The notes under the pieces were generated by a model. That model searched no databases. It was not told where the DNA came from and saw nothing but the letters and a program-made list of their open reading frames with translations. 34,978 bases of DNA from an uncultured Flavobacteriales bacterium (GTDB lineage Bacteria > Bacteroidota > Bacteroidia > Flavobacteriales_D > Crocinitomicaceae). The translations under genes and the position numbers were made by a program. Location: NCBI GenBank assembly GCA_905182775.1, contig CAJJCU010000129.1, positions 1 through 34,978 on the forward strand, given 5' to 3'. Below are positions 1 through 7,178 of the stretch, piece after piece. Within the stretch, counting starts at the first letter, position 1. The number at the start of each line of letters is the position of its first letter.

Positions 1-1056
1 GTTTCTAGAGGTCATATTAATGCACGTATGATGGATATTGCTGAAAAAAAAGGAAATGCAACCATTCATTACCATCATGAATGCTACAAAGTAGATTTTG
101 AAAATTCTATTTCCTTCATAAGAAACACCGAAACTAATGAAGAATTTGAGGTTAAATCTGATTTGATTTTTGCGGCAGATGGTGCTTTTTCTGCTACGCG
201 TTACAATTCAATGCAAAAATTACCTCGTTTTAATTTTAGTCAACGTTTTATTGAGGATGGATATCGAGAAGTATTGCTTCCTGCGGCTCCTAACGGAGAC
301 TATATTATGGATAAAAATGCTTTGCATATTTGGCCAAGAGGTCGTTTTATGATGATTGCTTTAGCAAATGAAGATGGTTCGTTTACGTGTACGTTATTCA
401 TGCCGCATGAAAATCATAAGTACTCTTTTGACAAACTCAAAACGAAAGAAGATGTTGATGAATTTTTCAGGGATGTATTCCCTGATTTCCATGAAATGAT
501 GCCGAATGTTGGAGAGGCATGGGAAGACCACCCTTTGGCTTCTTTGGCAATCATACGCTGTCATCCTTGGACGCATGGAAAGGTTGCCTTGATGGGAGAT
601 TCAGCACACGCTACAGTTCCATTCTATGGCCAAGGGATGAATTCAGGTTTTGAAGATTGTACGGTTCTTAATGACCTTATGATTAAACATAATGAGGATT
701 GGGATGCTGTGTTTAAAGAATATAATGAAACGCGAAAACCAGATGGAGATGCCCTCCAAGATCTTTCTTTGGATAACTATTATGAAATGCGTGATTATGT
801 TGCAGATGAAAATTTTCTTTTACGAAAGAAAATAGAAGCCAAGTATACTAAAATGTACCCTAAAAAGTGGTTGCCGTTATATTCTCAAGTGACCTTTAGT
901 ACAATTCGTTACAGTGTTGCCTATAAGCAAGGTAAAATACAAGATGGTATTATGGAGCGCGTAATGAAATTTCCTAATATTGAAGAGCATTGGGATAGTG
1001 ATGAGGTGATGGATTTAATAGCTGAGGAGAGTAAATCCTTTAAATTCGAAATATGA
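1..1056 (+). CDS. kmo: Kynurenine 3-monooxygenase, C-terminal part (5' end outside window)
   Basis: FAD-dependent monooxygenase that hydroxylates L-kynurenine to 3-hydroxykynurenine with NADPH and O2, in tryptophan breakdown or de novo NAD synthesis. The frame is open from base 1 and reads VSRGHINARMMDIAEKKG, so the ATG at 28 in the ORF track is internal; 351 residues are visible of a family length near 450. The second FAD motif is clear: LMGDSAHATVPFYGQGMNSG (about residues 195-215), preceded by the family's DGAFSATR segment. The C-terminal region is typical of the KMO family rather than of generic UbiH-type hydroxylases. Its stop overlaps the next start as ATGA, so the two genes are probably co-transcribed. 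The N-terminal FAD-binding glycine motif is missing only because of the window edge. Confidence 0.93.
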   Translation, partial: VSRGHINARMMDIAEKKGNATIHYHHECYKVDFENSISFIRNTETNEEFEVKSDLIFAADGAFSATRYNSMQKLPRFNFSQRFIEDGYREVLLPAAPNGDYIMDKNALHIWPRGRFMMIALANEDGSFTCTLFMPHENHKYSFDKLKTKEDVDEFFRDVFPDFHEMMPNVGEAWEDHPLASLAIIRCHPWTHGKVALMGDSAHATVPFYGQGMNSGFEDCTVLNDLMIKHNEDWDAVFKEYNETRKPDGDALQDLSLDNYYEMRDYVADENFLLRKKIEAKYTKMYPKKWLPLYSQVTFSTIRYSVAYKQGKIQDGIMERVMKFPNIEEHWDSDEVMDLIAEESKSFKFEI

Positions 1057-1943
1057 GATATGGACTTTTTCTTTTTGTAATAGGTATTGCTTTTTCTGTA
1101 TTTAGCCAAGGTGGCTTTAAAAAAGGTGCAAGAGGCAACGATTACATAGTTGTGGTTAATGATGGTATTCAATTTTCACTAGCCGCTACCTATTTAATTC
1201 CAGGAAAAGAAACGAATGGACAAAATGAACTTTTAAGTGGGCAAAGAGAATCTTTCATTGTCAAACCTGAAGGTAAAATCAGATACGCAGCTGAGTTGGG
1301 TTTTGCACATTTCCCTAAATGGAAGGGGATCCCGATTAAATTTTTGAGGAAAAGTAGAATTATTGATTACTTTGATTGGGGTTTAGGATATAAAGTTTTC
1401 GCAGGAAAAGAGTCTACAGAGGTTAATGTGTTGGATGCTGCGGGTGTATCGATTTTAACTGAGAATGGAGAAGGAGCATTTACAATTGGTTCATTTTCTG
1501 CGAGAGTTTCTGCTCATTCATTAATTTATATTGGAAAGAAAAAAATCGACAAAGCAAGAAAGCATTTTATCGACAATGGAATAGGTTTTAATTATGAATT
1601 TAGACCGAACGAAGGGGAACGTCTCTATAATGACGGTTTTTCTCAGCGTCCTTTAAACTAACAGTTTCAGAGTCAAAATAACCTTCAACTTCATTATAGC
1701 CTTGGTGTCGGTGTGCGGTTTAATCGCGCATGGATGATGGTACCAACGCTCGAATTACCTATTATAGGTATTCACGAATGGAATGGTCCTCACGCTAAAT
1801 TGAATTGGTTCTCTTCACAATATTGGCCTATATTGTTCAAAATAAAGTTTATCAAACTTTTTGAGCGTGTACCAAAATGCGGTGCATATGGAGATCCAAG
1901 TGAAATGAATTTTGATAAAAAATTCCGTTCAGGAAATTTCTAA
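1053..1943 (+). pseudogene. Exported protein gene interrupted by one in-frame TAA (unknown family)
   Basis: The ORF track gives two pieces, 1053-1661 (202 aa) and 1713-1943 (from an internal GTG). They are in the same frame: after the TAA at 1659-1661 the frame stays open to the TAA at 1941-1943, adding about 93 residues. The first piece starts with a signal peptide (MRYGLFLFVIGIAFSVFSQ). Both pieces are rich in alternating aromatic/hydrophobic stretches (DWGLGYKVFAG, LHYSLGVGVRFNRAW) such as are found in outer-membrane beta-barrel proteins. The continuous product would be about 296 residues. I see a nonsense mutation (for example CAA to TAA), a sequencing error, or stop-codon readthrough; no frameshift is needed. 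The start overlaps kmo by four bases. I do not recognise the family. Confidence 0.7.
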
Positions 1944-2479
1944 TTTTTAGGCCACTTTTTTGAAATTCTTTTTGGAAGCTTTTTACGTATCCTTTTGATA
2001 ACCGAGTCTCTATCTCCAACGTTTCTGCATTTTAAGATGTCTCTAAAGTACATTTTGTTGTCCTTGAAGAAAATAAATTCAAAGCTTACTGAAGTCACTT
2101 CTTCTCTGTAAACGTGGTATATACTTGTTCTTCCAAGTGCCTCGCTTAGGGCGGTCTCTTTTTCACTTATTTTAAACCTTCGATCATATCCTCTAACATT
2201 TACAATCGCAATTGTTGTAATGCCCATGTTTCTTAGTAGCTCTTGTATGCTATCGGTTGCAAGAATAGAGGGGTTTGCTCCTTGCTTGATTACATTTAAT
2301 GATGGAACTGCAGGGATACCGTTCTTTGAAAACAAATCAGTTACCGCGACTTCTATTGCATACCGTTCTTCTGGCCGGTCAAACTGACCAATCACTAAGG
2401 TTTTTGCTTTGCTTTCTTCTTGGGTATAAGAAACCCCAAAGGTTGAGAGGAAAAGTAATAAAAGGAAATAATTTTTCAT
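1940..2479 (-). CDS. Small exported protein of unknown function
   Basis: 179 residues. A signal peptide is evident (MKNYFLLLLFLSTFGVSYTQ), so the product is exported, probably to the periplasm. The mature part reads as an alpha/beta domain: TLVIGQFDRPEERYAIEVAVTD followed by a predicted strand TTIAIVNVRGYD and a basic tail (KRIRKKLPKRISKKWPKN). The pattern is reminiscent of small lipoprotein-type domains that bind nucleotides or sugars, but I cannot name a family. The ATG lies directly against the metF stop (bases 2479/2480), so it is the last gene of the metF transcript. Its stop codon shares bases with the stop of the convergent + strand gene (CTAA at 1940-1943). Confidence 0.75.
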   Translation of the reverse strand: MKNYFLLLLFLSTFGVSYTQEESKAKTLVIGQFDRPEERYAIEVAVTDLFSKNGIPAVPSLNVIKQGANPSILATDSIQELLRNMGITTIAIVNVRGYDRRFKISEKETALSEALGRTSIYHVYREEVTSVSFEFIFFKDNKMYFRDILKCRNVGDRDSVIKRIRKKLPKRISKKWPKN

Positions 2480-3430
2480 TTAAAAGATGTTACTAGCGAT
2501 GGCTTTTACAGCATCTGAATTAGACATAGTGTAATAATGAATACAGGGAACCTTTTCCGCGAAAAGTTCTTTAGATTGATGAATACCCCATTCGATCCCT
2601 ACCACTTCAACATCCTTATTTGTTTTGCATTTCAGTAGCTCAGTCGATAGTTCTTCAGGATAGTCAATATGAAAGAATTTGGGTAAAAATGAGATGTGGT
2701 TTAAAGTTTTTATTGGTTTGAGGCCCGGTATAATAGGGACATGGATCCCGAAATCTCTACAAGCCTTGACAAATGCAAAATATTTTTTATTGTCAAAAAA
2801 CATCTGGGTAACAATGTAAGAGGCACCAGCATCCACTTTTTGTTTTAAATGGATAAGGTCTGTTTTTAAATTCATTGCCTCAAAATGTTTCTCTGGATAG
2901 CCAGCCGCACCGATACAGAAATCAGTAGGTTCCATTTTGATATCGTCAACGCAATATTTGCCATGATTCATAGCATCAATTTGGTCAATTAATTCAGAAG
3001 CATATTGATGGCCTTTTGCGTGAGGTCGAAATGAGTTTTCTGTTTTTATAGAGTCTCCACGAAGTGCCAGGACATTGTCTATTCCTAAAAACTGAAGGTC
3101 AATCAAAGCATTTTCTGTTTCTTCTTTACTAAATCCACCACAAATTAAATGAGGGACTGCATCAACCTTGTATTTCGCCATAATTGCCGCGCAAATACCT
3201 ACGGTTCCTGGTCTTTTTCGAATCGCCACCTTTTCTAATAAGCCGTTTTCTTGCTCTTTGTAAATATATTCTTCTCTGTGGTAAGTAACATTAACAAATT
3301 TGGGGTTGAATTCCATTAATGGGTCAATACCATTGTAAATGGATTCTATACTCTTTCCCTTTAGAGGAGGGAGTATTTCAAATGAAAACAATGTGCTTTT
3401 AGCGTCTTTTAAGTAATCTGTAACCTTCAT
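2480..3430 (-). CDS. metF: Methylenetetrahydrofolate reductase
   Basis: Flavoprotein that reduces 5,10-methylene-THF to 5-methyl-THF, the methyl donor for methionine synthesis. Family marks: SFEILPPLKGKS near the N terminus, which carries the catalytic Glu; FVNVTYHREE; a LALRGDS segment for FAD/folate contact; IGAAGYPEKH; and YIVTQMFFDN in the barrel. Length from the chosen start is 316 aa, close to the usual 290-320. The ORF track begins at a TTG (3451), but that codon lies inside a TATTTTTG promoter-like box, so I place the start at the ATG at 3430 (MKVTDYLKDAKSTLFSFEI). It follows the aminotransferase gene by 57 bases and may have its own promoter there. Confidence 0.95.
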   Translation of the reverse strand: MKVTDYLKDAKSTLFSFEILPPLKGKSIESIYNGIDPLMEFNPKFVNVTYHREEYIYKEQENGLLEKVAIRKRPGTVGICAAIMAKYKVDAVPHLICGGFSKEETENALIDLQFLGIDNVLALRGDSIKTENSFRPHAKGHQYASELIDQIDAMNHGKYCVDDIKMEPTDFCIGAAGYPEKHFEAMNLKTDLIHLKQKVDAGASYIVTQMFFDNKKYFAFVKACRDFGIHVPIIPGLKPIKTLNHISFLPKFFHIDYPEELSTELLKCKTNKDVEVVGIEWGIHQSKELFAEKVPCIHYYTMSNSDAVKAIASNIF

Positions 3431-3448
3431 ATAAATATTGTGCAGTTG

Positions 3449-3482
3449 CAAAAATAAAGAATACCAACTTGGAAAGCTTCAA
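3449..3482 (-). promoter_or_regulatory. Candidate promoter of metF
   Basis: On the minus strand a TTG (3482-3480) is followed after 23 bases by TATTTTTG (3456-3449), matching the Bacteroidota TTG-N17-23-TAnnTTTG pattern. The metF ATG lies 18 bases further on. It sits in the short gap after the aminotransferase stop codon, so metF may be expressed both from upstream and from here. Confidence 0.45.
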
Positions 3483-3487
3483 TAATC

Positions 3488-4675
3488 TCAAATACTTTCT
3501 TCTATCGCATCCCGGATAATATTTGTTGCTTTAATAACCTCAGCTTCGGTAATTGTTAACGGAGGCGAAAGTCTAAAACTATTCGGATGTGAAAGGAACC
3601 AAAATATAATTAACCCCTTCTCTAAGCATTTCTCTACTACTTTCGCCACCAATTCTGCTGAGGACATATCAAAAGCGAAAAGCATGCCCTTCCTTCTGAA
3701 GCCAATGATGCCTTTTTGGGTACCGATGTTTTCTTCAATTAACTTTCCTAAGCGTTCTACTTCTCCTAAATTAATTTCTTCGTCTAGAATGGCACAGAAT
3801 TCAGCTGCCGCTGCGGAGATCAATGGGTGTCCGCCAAAAGTTGTTATGTGCCCAAGCTCTGGGTTGGTGCTAAACGTTGCTAATGTTTTTTGAGGTGCTA
3901 TTAGTGCACCAATAGGCAATCCTCCGCCTAATGATTTCCCTAAGGTGAGTACATCAGGAACGATATTGAAATGCTCAAATGCAAAGGTTTTGCCCGTTCT
4001 ACCCAGCCCACATTGGATTTCGTCTAAAACTAATAATGCGCCAGTTTCGTCACATTTTTGACGTAGTTTTTGCATGAAGTTTAGTGTTGGGATCTGAACA
4101 CCTGCATCGCCTTGAATAGTCTCTAGAAATACACCTGCCGTTTTTACTGTAATAGCTTGAAGGCTGCCTGTGTTATTAAGCTCAATAAATTCAATGTTAG
4201 GTAGTAGTGGTCTAAAGTTCTCTTTTCTTTTTTCGTTACTTGAAATACTTAGTGCACCATTCGTACTGCCGTGATAAGCACCTTTAAAAGAGATCAGTTC
4301 TTTACGTCCCGTATATGCTTTACATAATTTAATAGCCGCTTCAATGGCTTCTGTTCCGGAGTTCACAATATAAAGACCATCGAGATTTTTAGGAAGTAAT
4401 TTTCTTAAGTTATTGGAGAGCTGAACTTGTGGTTCTTGCACAAATTCTCCATATACCATTACGTGAAGATGTTTGTCAATCTGTTTTTTGAGCGCTTCTT
4501 TTATCCTTTGATTTCCATGACCCAGACTGCTCACTGCAATTCCGGCAATCATGTCCATGTATTTTTTCCCTTTTTTGTCAAATAGATATATACCCTCGGC
4601 GTGGTCTATTTCAATAAGAAGGGGGTGTGTTGTTGTTTGCCCCAAATGATTTAAGAAGATTTTTGGATGATCCAT
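3488..4675 (-). CDS. Class-III PLP aminotransferase (acetylornithine/ornithine aminotransferase-like)
   Basis: 395 residues, fold-type I pyridoxal-phosphate enzyme transferring an omega-amino group, usually to 2-oxoglutarate. Visible marks: N-terminal GIYLFDKKGKKYMDMIAGIAV; the phosphate-binding VNSGTEAIEAA (S106-G-T-E-A); LVLDEIQCGLGRTG with Asp218 for the pyridine nitrogen; and the Schiff-base lysine in LTLGKSLGGGLPIGA (K247). The length fits acetylornithine or ornithine aminotransferases. Neighbours (pafA 10 bases upstream, metF downstream) give no arginine-pathway context, so the substrate is open; 4-aminobutyrate or another omega-amino acid is possible. It probably shares a transcript with pafA. 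Confidence 0.88.
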   Translation of the reverse strand: MDHPKIFLNHLGQTTTHPLLIEIDHAEGIYLFDKKGKKYMDMIAGIAVSSLGHGNQRIKEALKKQIDKHLHVMVYGEFVQEPQVQLSNNLRKLLPKNLDGLYIVNSGTEAIEAAIKLCKAYTGRKELISFKGAYHGSTNGALSISSNEKRKENFRPLLPNIEFIELNNTGSLQAITVKTAGVFLETIQGDAGVQIPTLNFMQKLRQKCDETGALLVLDEIQCGLGRTGKTFAFEHFNIVPDVLTLGKSLGGGLPIGALIAPQKTLATFSTNPELGHITTFGGHPLISAAAAEFCAILDEEINLGEVERLGKLIEENIGTQKGIIGFRRKGMLFAFDMSSAELVAKVVEKCLEKGLIIFWFLSHPNSFRLSPPLTITEAEVIKATNIIRDAIEESI

Positions 4676-4685
4676 ATTGATAGGG

Positions 4686-6320
4686 TTAACGCTTCAGAAT
4701 TGCCTCGATTGGTTTACCGGTCATTTGCCCCGTTTTTGGTAAACTTAATATTTCGCGTAGCGTAGGAGCAATATCCGTAATGTTCAGGGGAGCAATTATT
4801 TCTTGACTTTTTATACCGGCGCCATACCAGATGCAGGGCACATGCGTATCGTAATTATATCCTGAGCCATGTGAGGTTCCTTGGGCGTGGTGAGCATCGA
4901 TACTAGACTTTGGTAAATATCCCGATTCTAATACAATGAGAAGGTCTCCACTTCTATTTGGGTCAAACCCATTAGCGAGTAGTCGGTCCCATTTGTCATC
5001 ATTCTTGTTTTGCGATCGAAGCGACACGCCTCTTCTAGTGGTCTTAATTCCTTTAACCTTTGAAAGTTCCTCTTCTAGTTGTGTTAGTAATAAGTTTTTC
5101 GAAACTTTGGGTAGGATAGAGTCTAAAACCTCCTGGTTTAAATAGATGTTTAAATTATTTTGACCTAAAATAAAATCCACACCAAATAAAGTGATGCTTC
5201 TATTTCGGAGATCTGAAATCACTCTATCTATAAAGACATATCCTCCACTCAAGCCTTCATCTACTCTTTTTTGAGGAACCGTCGCAACTCCATGATCGGC
5301 AGTTAGAAATAAAACAAATTCATCTTTGCCAAATGATTTTTCTAAGTGGTTTAAAAGCCGAGACAATTCAAGATCTAACCTGTAATACATGTCCTCAATC
5401 TCTTTGGAATCCGGACCGAAAAGATGCCCCGCAATGTCTGTAGAAGAATAGCTTATGCAAAGCATGTCAGTGAATTCGCCTTTACCGAGATTTTCTTTTT
5501 TCAGGGCTTCAATTGCTAAATCGGTTAATAAGTTATTTGCAAAAGGGGACATTGTAAATGGTTCATAGGATTGATTTAGGCTACATAAGTTTTTTATGTC
5601 ATATGGAAAAACGGCAGTTCCTTGGCCATTGATGACTTTTTCATAGGGGCTAGAATCTATAGCACGATAGCTTTCTTTTGCAAGAAGAGGTTTCCAAACT
5701 TGAGCATAACTCAAAGCATTGTTTTTGGCATTGAATTTTTTCACCCATTTAGGCATCTGACTTAGGTAGTAACTGCTGGTGATAAACTGCCCTTTTCCAT
5801 AATCAAACCAATAGCTTCCGTCACTTTTGAAGCCTCCTGGTAATATTGCGCCACGGTCTTTAATAGAGATAGAGATTACTTTAGATTTTGGGTGCTCATT
5901 TTTTAATTGGTCCGTTATTGTTGATGTATTTAGTCTATGTGGTGATGATTTGCCATAAAGAATGCTGCTTTCAATCCCTATAACGGATGGATCTCCAACA
6001 CAGTTGACGATGCTTTTGGAGGATTCCTCTATCCAGCTATTTGCAATAATGCCATGGACATTAGGTGTTGCACCTGTATAAATCGATGCATGACCTGGCC
6101 CTGTATATGTGGGTATATAGTTGTAGTGCATGTTTTTTAAATGACTTCCTTTTCTCATTAATTTCTTAAAACCATTTTCTGAAAAATTATTTTGAAATCG
6201 ATAGAGGTAATCATAGCACATTTGATCGATGACAATTCCTACGATGATTTTAGGTGTATTCTTTTGACTGCTTAAAGAGAATGAGAGAAGTAAAAGTGTA
6301 AAAAAGGAAAGTTTTTTCAT
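4686..6320 (-). CDS. pafA: PafA-type alkaline phosphatase, exported
   Basis: 544 residues, periplasmic phosphomonoesterase releasing phosphate from organic esters. It has a signal peptide (MKKLSFFTLLLLSFSLSSQ), then the alkaline phosphatase superfamily fold. Metal ligand Asp32 lies in GIVIDQMCYDYL; the nucleophile Thr73 in YIPTYTGPGHASIYTG; an Asn in IIANSW (N94); and the Lys/Arg pair in SIKDRGAI (K154, R156). Thr, Asn and KxR are the signature set of the Elizabethkingia PafA group and separate it from E. coli PhoA (Ser nucleophile). The late metal site is TADHGVATVP, and HAQGTSHGSGYN gives the last histidines. A TACTTTTA box lies 4 bases before the ATG. Divergent from it begins the small-RNA array. 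Confidence 0.93.
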   Translation of the reverse strand: MKKLSFFTLLLLSFSLSSQKNTPKIIVGIVIDQMCYDYLYRFQNNFSENGFKKLMRKGSHLKNMHYNYIPTYTGPGHASIYTGATPNVHGIIANSWIEESSKSIVNCVGDPSVIGIESSILYGKSSPHRLNTSTITDQLKNEHPKSKVISISIKDRGAILPGGFKSDGSYWFDYGKGQFITSSYYLSQMPKWVKKFNAKNNALSYAQVWKPLLAKESYRAIDSSPYEKVINGQGTAVFPYDIKNLCSLNQSYEPFTMSPFANNLLTDLAIEALKKENLGKGEFTDMLCISYSSTDIAGHLFGPDSKEIEDMYYRLDLELSRLLNHLEKSFGKDEFVLFLTADHGVATVPQKRVDEGLSGGYVFIDRVISDLRNRSITLFGVDFILGQNNLNIYLNQEVLDSILPKVSKNLLLTQLEEELSKVKGIKTTRRGVSLRSQNKNDDKWDRLLANGFDPNRSGDLLIVLESGYLPKSSIDAHHAQGTSHGSGYNYDTHVPCIWYGAGIKSQEIIAPLNITDIAPTLREILSLPKTGQMTGKPIEAILKR

Positions 6321-6371
6321 GAACTAAAAGTAGTAAATATCTATGCTTTTTAATATTTTATTTTTTCAATG

Positions 6372-6396
6372 CAACTTTTATAAAATATGGTGCGTC
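6372..6396 (+). promoter_or_regulatory. ECF-type promoter of unit 1
   Basis: GCAACTTT (-35, AAC at 6373-6375) and CGTC (-10, 6393-6396) separated by 17 bases. AAC plus CGT at this spacing is the general hallmark of ECF sigma-factor promoters. It differs from the TAnnTTTG housekeeping box seen elsewhere in the window. Confidence 0.6.
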
Positions 6397-6403
6397 TGAA
6401 TAT

Positions 6404-6462
6404 GGAAACTTAAAACATTTTTACTCTTATCATTGAAAACACCGCAAACGAGCGGTGTTTTT
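6404..6462 (+). ncRNA. Predicted small RNA, unit 1 of array
   Basis: Predicted transcript of about 59 bases, starting some 7-8 bases after the CGTC box (start estimated, not seen) and ending in the unit-1 terminator. The body at 6405-6431 is nearly identical to unit 2 (6607-6633), with ACATTTTTACTCTTATC in both, while surrounding sequence differs. This A/U-rich single-stranded segment just before the hairpin is the likely pairing region. The reading frame beginning at the ATG of the -35 box stops after four codons, so the unit is not a gene for a peptide. Confidence 0.6.
6438..6462 (+). terminator. Intrinsic terminator of unit 1
   Basis: Stem AACACCGC / GCGGTGTT (8 bp) with a 6-base loop, followed by TTTTT. 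Clear Rho-independent form. Confidence 0.85.
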
Positions 6463-6567
6463 GGTTTTATATGCATTCGGATACTTTACCCCTGCTTGTT
6501 GCTTTTCGATTTATGTTTTTTATTCCTTGGTTAGGGTTTTAATTCTTTAAAAAACATTTAGCTGATG

Positions 6568-6592
6568 CAACTTTTAGAAATAGTTATACGTC
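6568..6592 (+). promoter_or_regulatory. ECF-type promoter of unit 2
   Basis: GCAACTTT with AAC at 6569-6571 and CGTC at 6589-6592, 17 bases apart, the same geometry as the other four units. Confidence 0.6.
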
Positions 6593-6599
6593 TATAAAA

Positions 6600-6661
6600 T
6601 GACTACGAAAACTTAAACATTTTTACTCTTATCGAAAGCACTGCCTCGGCAGTGCTTTTTT
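6600..6661 (+). ncRNA. Predicted small RNA, unit 2 of array
   Basis: Predicted transcript of about 62 bases. Shares the ACATTTTTACTCTTATC block with unit 1, but the terminator stem is different in sequence (GCACTGC instead of ACACCGC). The hairpin thus changes while the unpaired block is kept, which suggests that the block carries the function. The frame from the -35 ATG stops after ten codons. Confidence 0.6.
6637..6661 (+). terminator. Intrinsic terminator of unit 2
   Basis: AGCACTGC / GCAGTGCT stem with a CTCG loop, then a run of six T including the stem end. Confidence 0.87.
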
Positions 6662-6705
6662 CTTTTCAGTTATTCTGGCTCAGGTCTAATTTAATATCAC
6701 TTATG

Positions 6706-6730
6706 CAACTTTTTGATATAGTATTACGTC
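6706..6730 (+). promoter_or_regulatory. ECF-type promoter of unit 3
   Basis: GCAACTTT with AAC at 6707-6709 and CGTC at 6727-6730; spacer 17 bases. Confidence 0.6.
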
Positions 6731-6737
6731 AATATAA

Positions 6738-6795
6738 TGCTAATACTATAACTCAATAGAAAATTAAACACTGCTTTCGAGGAGTGTTTTTTTTT
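6738..6795 (+). ncRNA. Predicted small RNA, unit 3 of array
   Basis: Predicted transcript of about 58 bases. It carries TAACTCAATAG, close to the TTAACTCAATC of units 4 and 5, and so links the two subfamilies. The terminator hairpin starts with the same AACACTGC as units 4-5 but its right arm has diverged (see terminator). The most diverged member of the family. Confidence 0.55.
6767..6795 (+). terminator. Intrinsic terminator of unit 3
   Basis: AACACT / AGTGTT outer stem, a G-G mismatch, then CT/AG closing a TTCG tetraloop, followed by nine T. Weaker stem than the other units but the longest T run. Confidence 0.75.
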
Positions 6796-6916
6796 GCTTC
6801 TGATTTTTCTTTAGTAGCGCATTAAGTCTCATCTTTTTCTAGTGCTATAATTGACGAATGATGATTACTTTAAAAAGAAAATAGTTCAGTTTTTTTAGAA
6901 TGTTTTTTGCCTGATG

Positions 6917-6941
6917 CAACTTTATGAAATGCTGTTACGTC
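6917..6941 (+). promoter_or_regulatory. ECF-type promoter of unit 4
   Basis: GCAACTTT with AAC at 6918-6920 and CGTC at 6938-6941; spacer 17 bases. Confidence 0.6.
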
Positions 6942-6948
6942 ATACTAA

Positions 6949-7005
6949 CACTAAGACTTTTAACTCAATCACTCAGAACACTGCTTTTTAAGCAGTGTTT
7001 TTTTT
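6949..7005 (+). ncRNA. Predicted small RNA, unit 4 of array
   Basis: Predicted transcript of about 57 bases. From the CGTC box it is identical to unit 5 for 38 bases (6938-6975 against 7102-7139). The rest differs by one substitution and one T in the hairpin loop. By contrast the 17-base -35/-10 spacer differs at roughly six or seven positions and the upstream flank is unrelated. Conservation limited to the transcribed part supports an RNA product. Confidence 0.62.
6977..7005 (+). terminator. Intrinsic terminator of unit 4
   Basis: AACACTGCTT / AAGCAGTGTT perfect 10-bp stem with a TTT loop (the innermost pairs probably open), followed by T to 7005. Confidence 0.9.
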
Positions 7006-7080
7006 GTTTTAATAAGGGGGTTCTCATCATTGCTTTATGATGGACTTCGATTTTTTTTCTGAGTTTTTAAATAGGGGATG

Positions 7081-7105
7081 CAACTTTATAGAATAACGAT
7101 ACGTC
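7081..7105 (+). promoter_or_regulatory. ECF-type promoter of unit 5
   Basis: GCAACTTT box with AAC at 7082-7084 and CGTC at 7102-7105; spacer 17 bases, fifth instance of the same geometry. Confidence 0.6.
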
Positions 7106-7112
7106 ATACTAA

Positions 7113-7168
7113 CACTAAGACTTTTAACTCAATCACTCAAAACACTGCTTTTAAGCAGTGTTTTTTTT
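7113..7168 (+). ncRNA. Predicted small RNA, unit 5 of array
   Basis: Predicted transcript of about 56 bases, a near copy of unit 4. The ORF track lists a 60-aa frame from 7078 that reads through this unit and into the convergent regulator gene. I reject it because its ATG is part of the -35 box and the other units do not keep the frame. The unit ends only 10 bases from the stop codon of the convergent PhoB-like gene, so read-through of that gene would be antisense to this RNA. Confidence 0.62.
7141..7168 (+). terminator. Intrinsic terminator of unit 5
   Basis: AACACTGCTT / AAGCAGTGTT stem followed by eight T. On the other strand the stem is followed by TTTT only, so it may also act weakly as terminator for the convergent response regulator. 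Confidence 0.9.
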
Positions 7169-7178
7169 ATGACAATAA

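Larger units (their letters stand above)
6369..7168 (+). repeat. Tandem array of five promoter-sRNA-terminator units
   Basis: This 858-base gap between pafA and a response regulator holds five similar units starting at 6369, 6565, 6703, 6914 and 7078. Every unit has ATGCAACTTT, exactly 17 bases from the end of AAC to CGTC, then about 60 bases ending in a GC-rich hairpin and a T run. The sequences between units (40-120 bases) are unrelated. Units 1-2 share a near-identical 27-base stretch before the hairpin; units 4-5 share 38 identical bases from CGTC onward; unit 3 is intermediate. No protein-coding signal persists across units. I infer five separately transcribed small RNAs with ECF-type promoters. 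This is a reading from sequence pattern only. Confidence 0.8.

Noticed and set aside
3431-3451. Longer MetF start (TTG at 3451)
   Set aside because: The TTG lies inside the TATTTTTG box and the extra residues are not MetF-like.
7008-7077. Hairpin CATCAT/ATGATG between units 4 and 5
   Set aside because: Short AT-rich stem without an immediate T run; not repeated in other inter-unit gaps.
6369-7168. CRISPR array or integron attC-type repeats
   Set aside because: Repeats are not direct copies of one length, spacers vary from about 40 to 120 bases, and each unit ends in a terminator. No cas or integrase gene is present.
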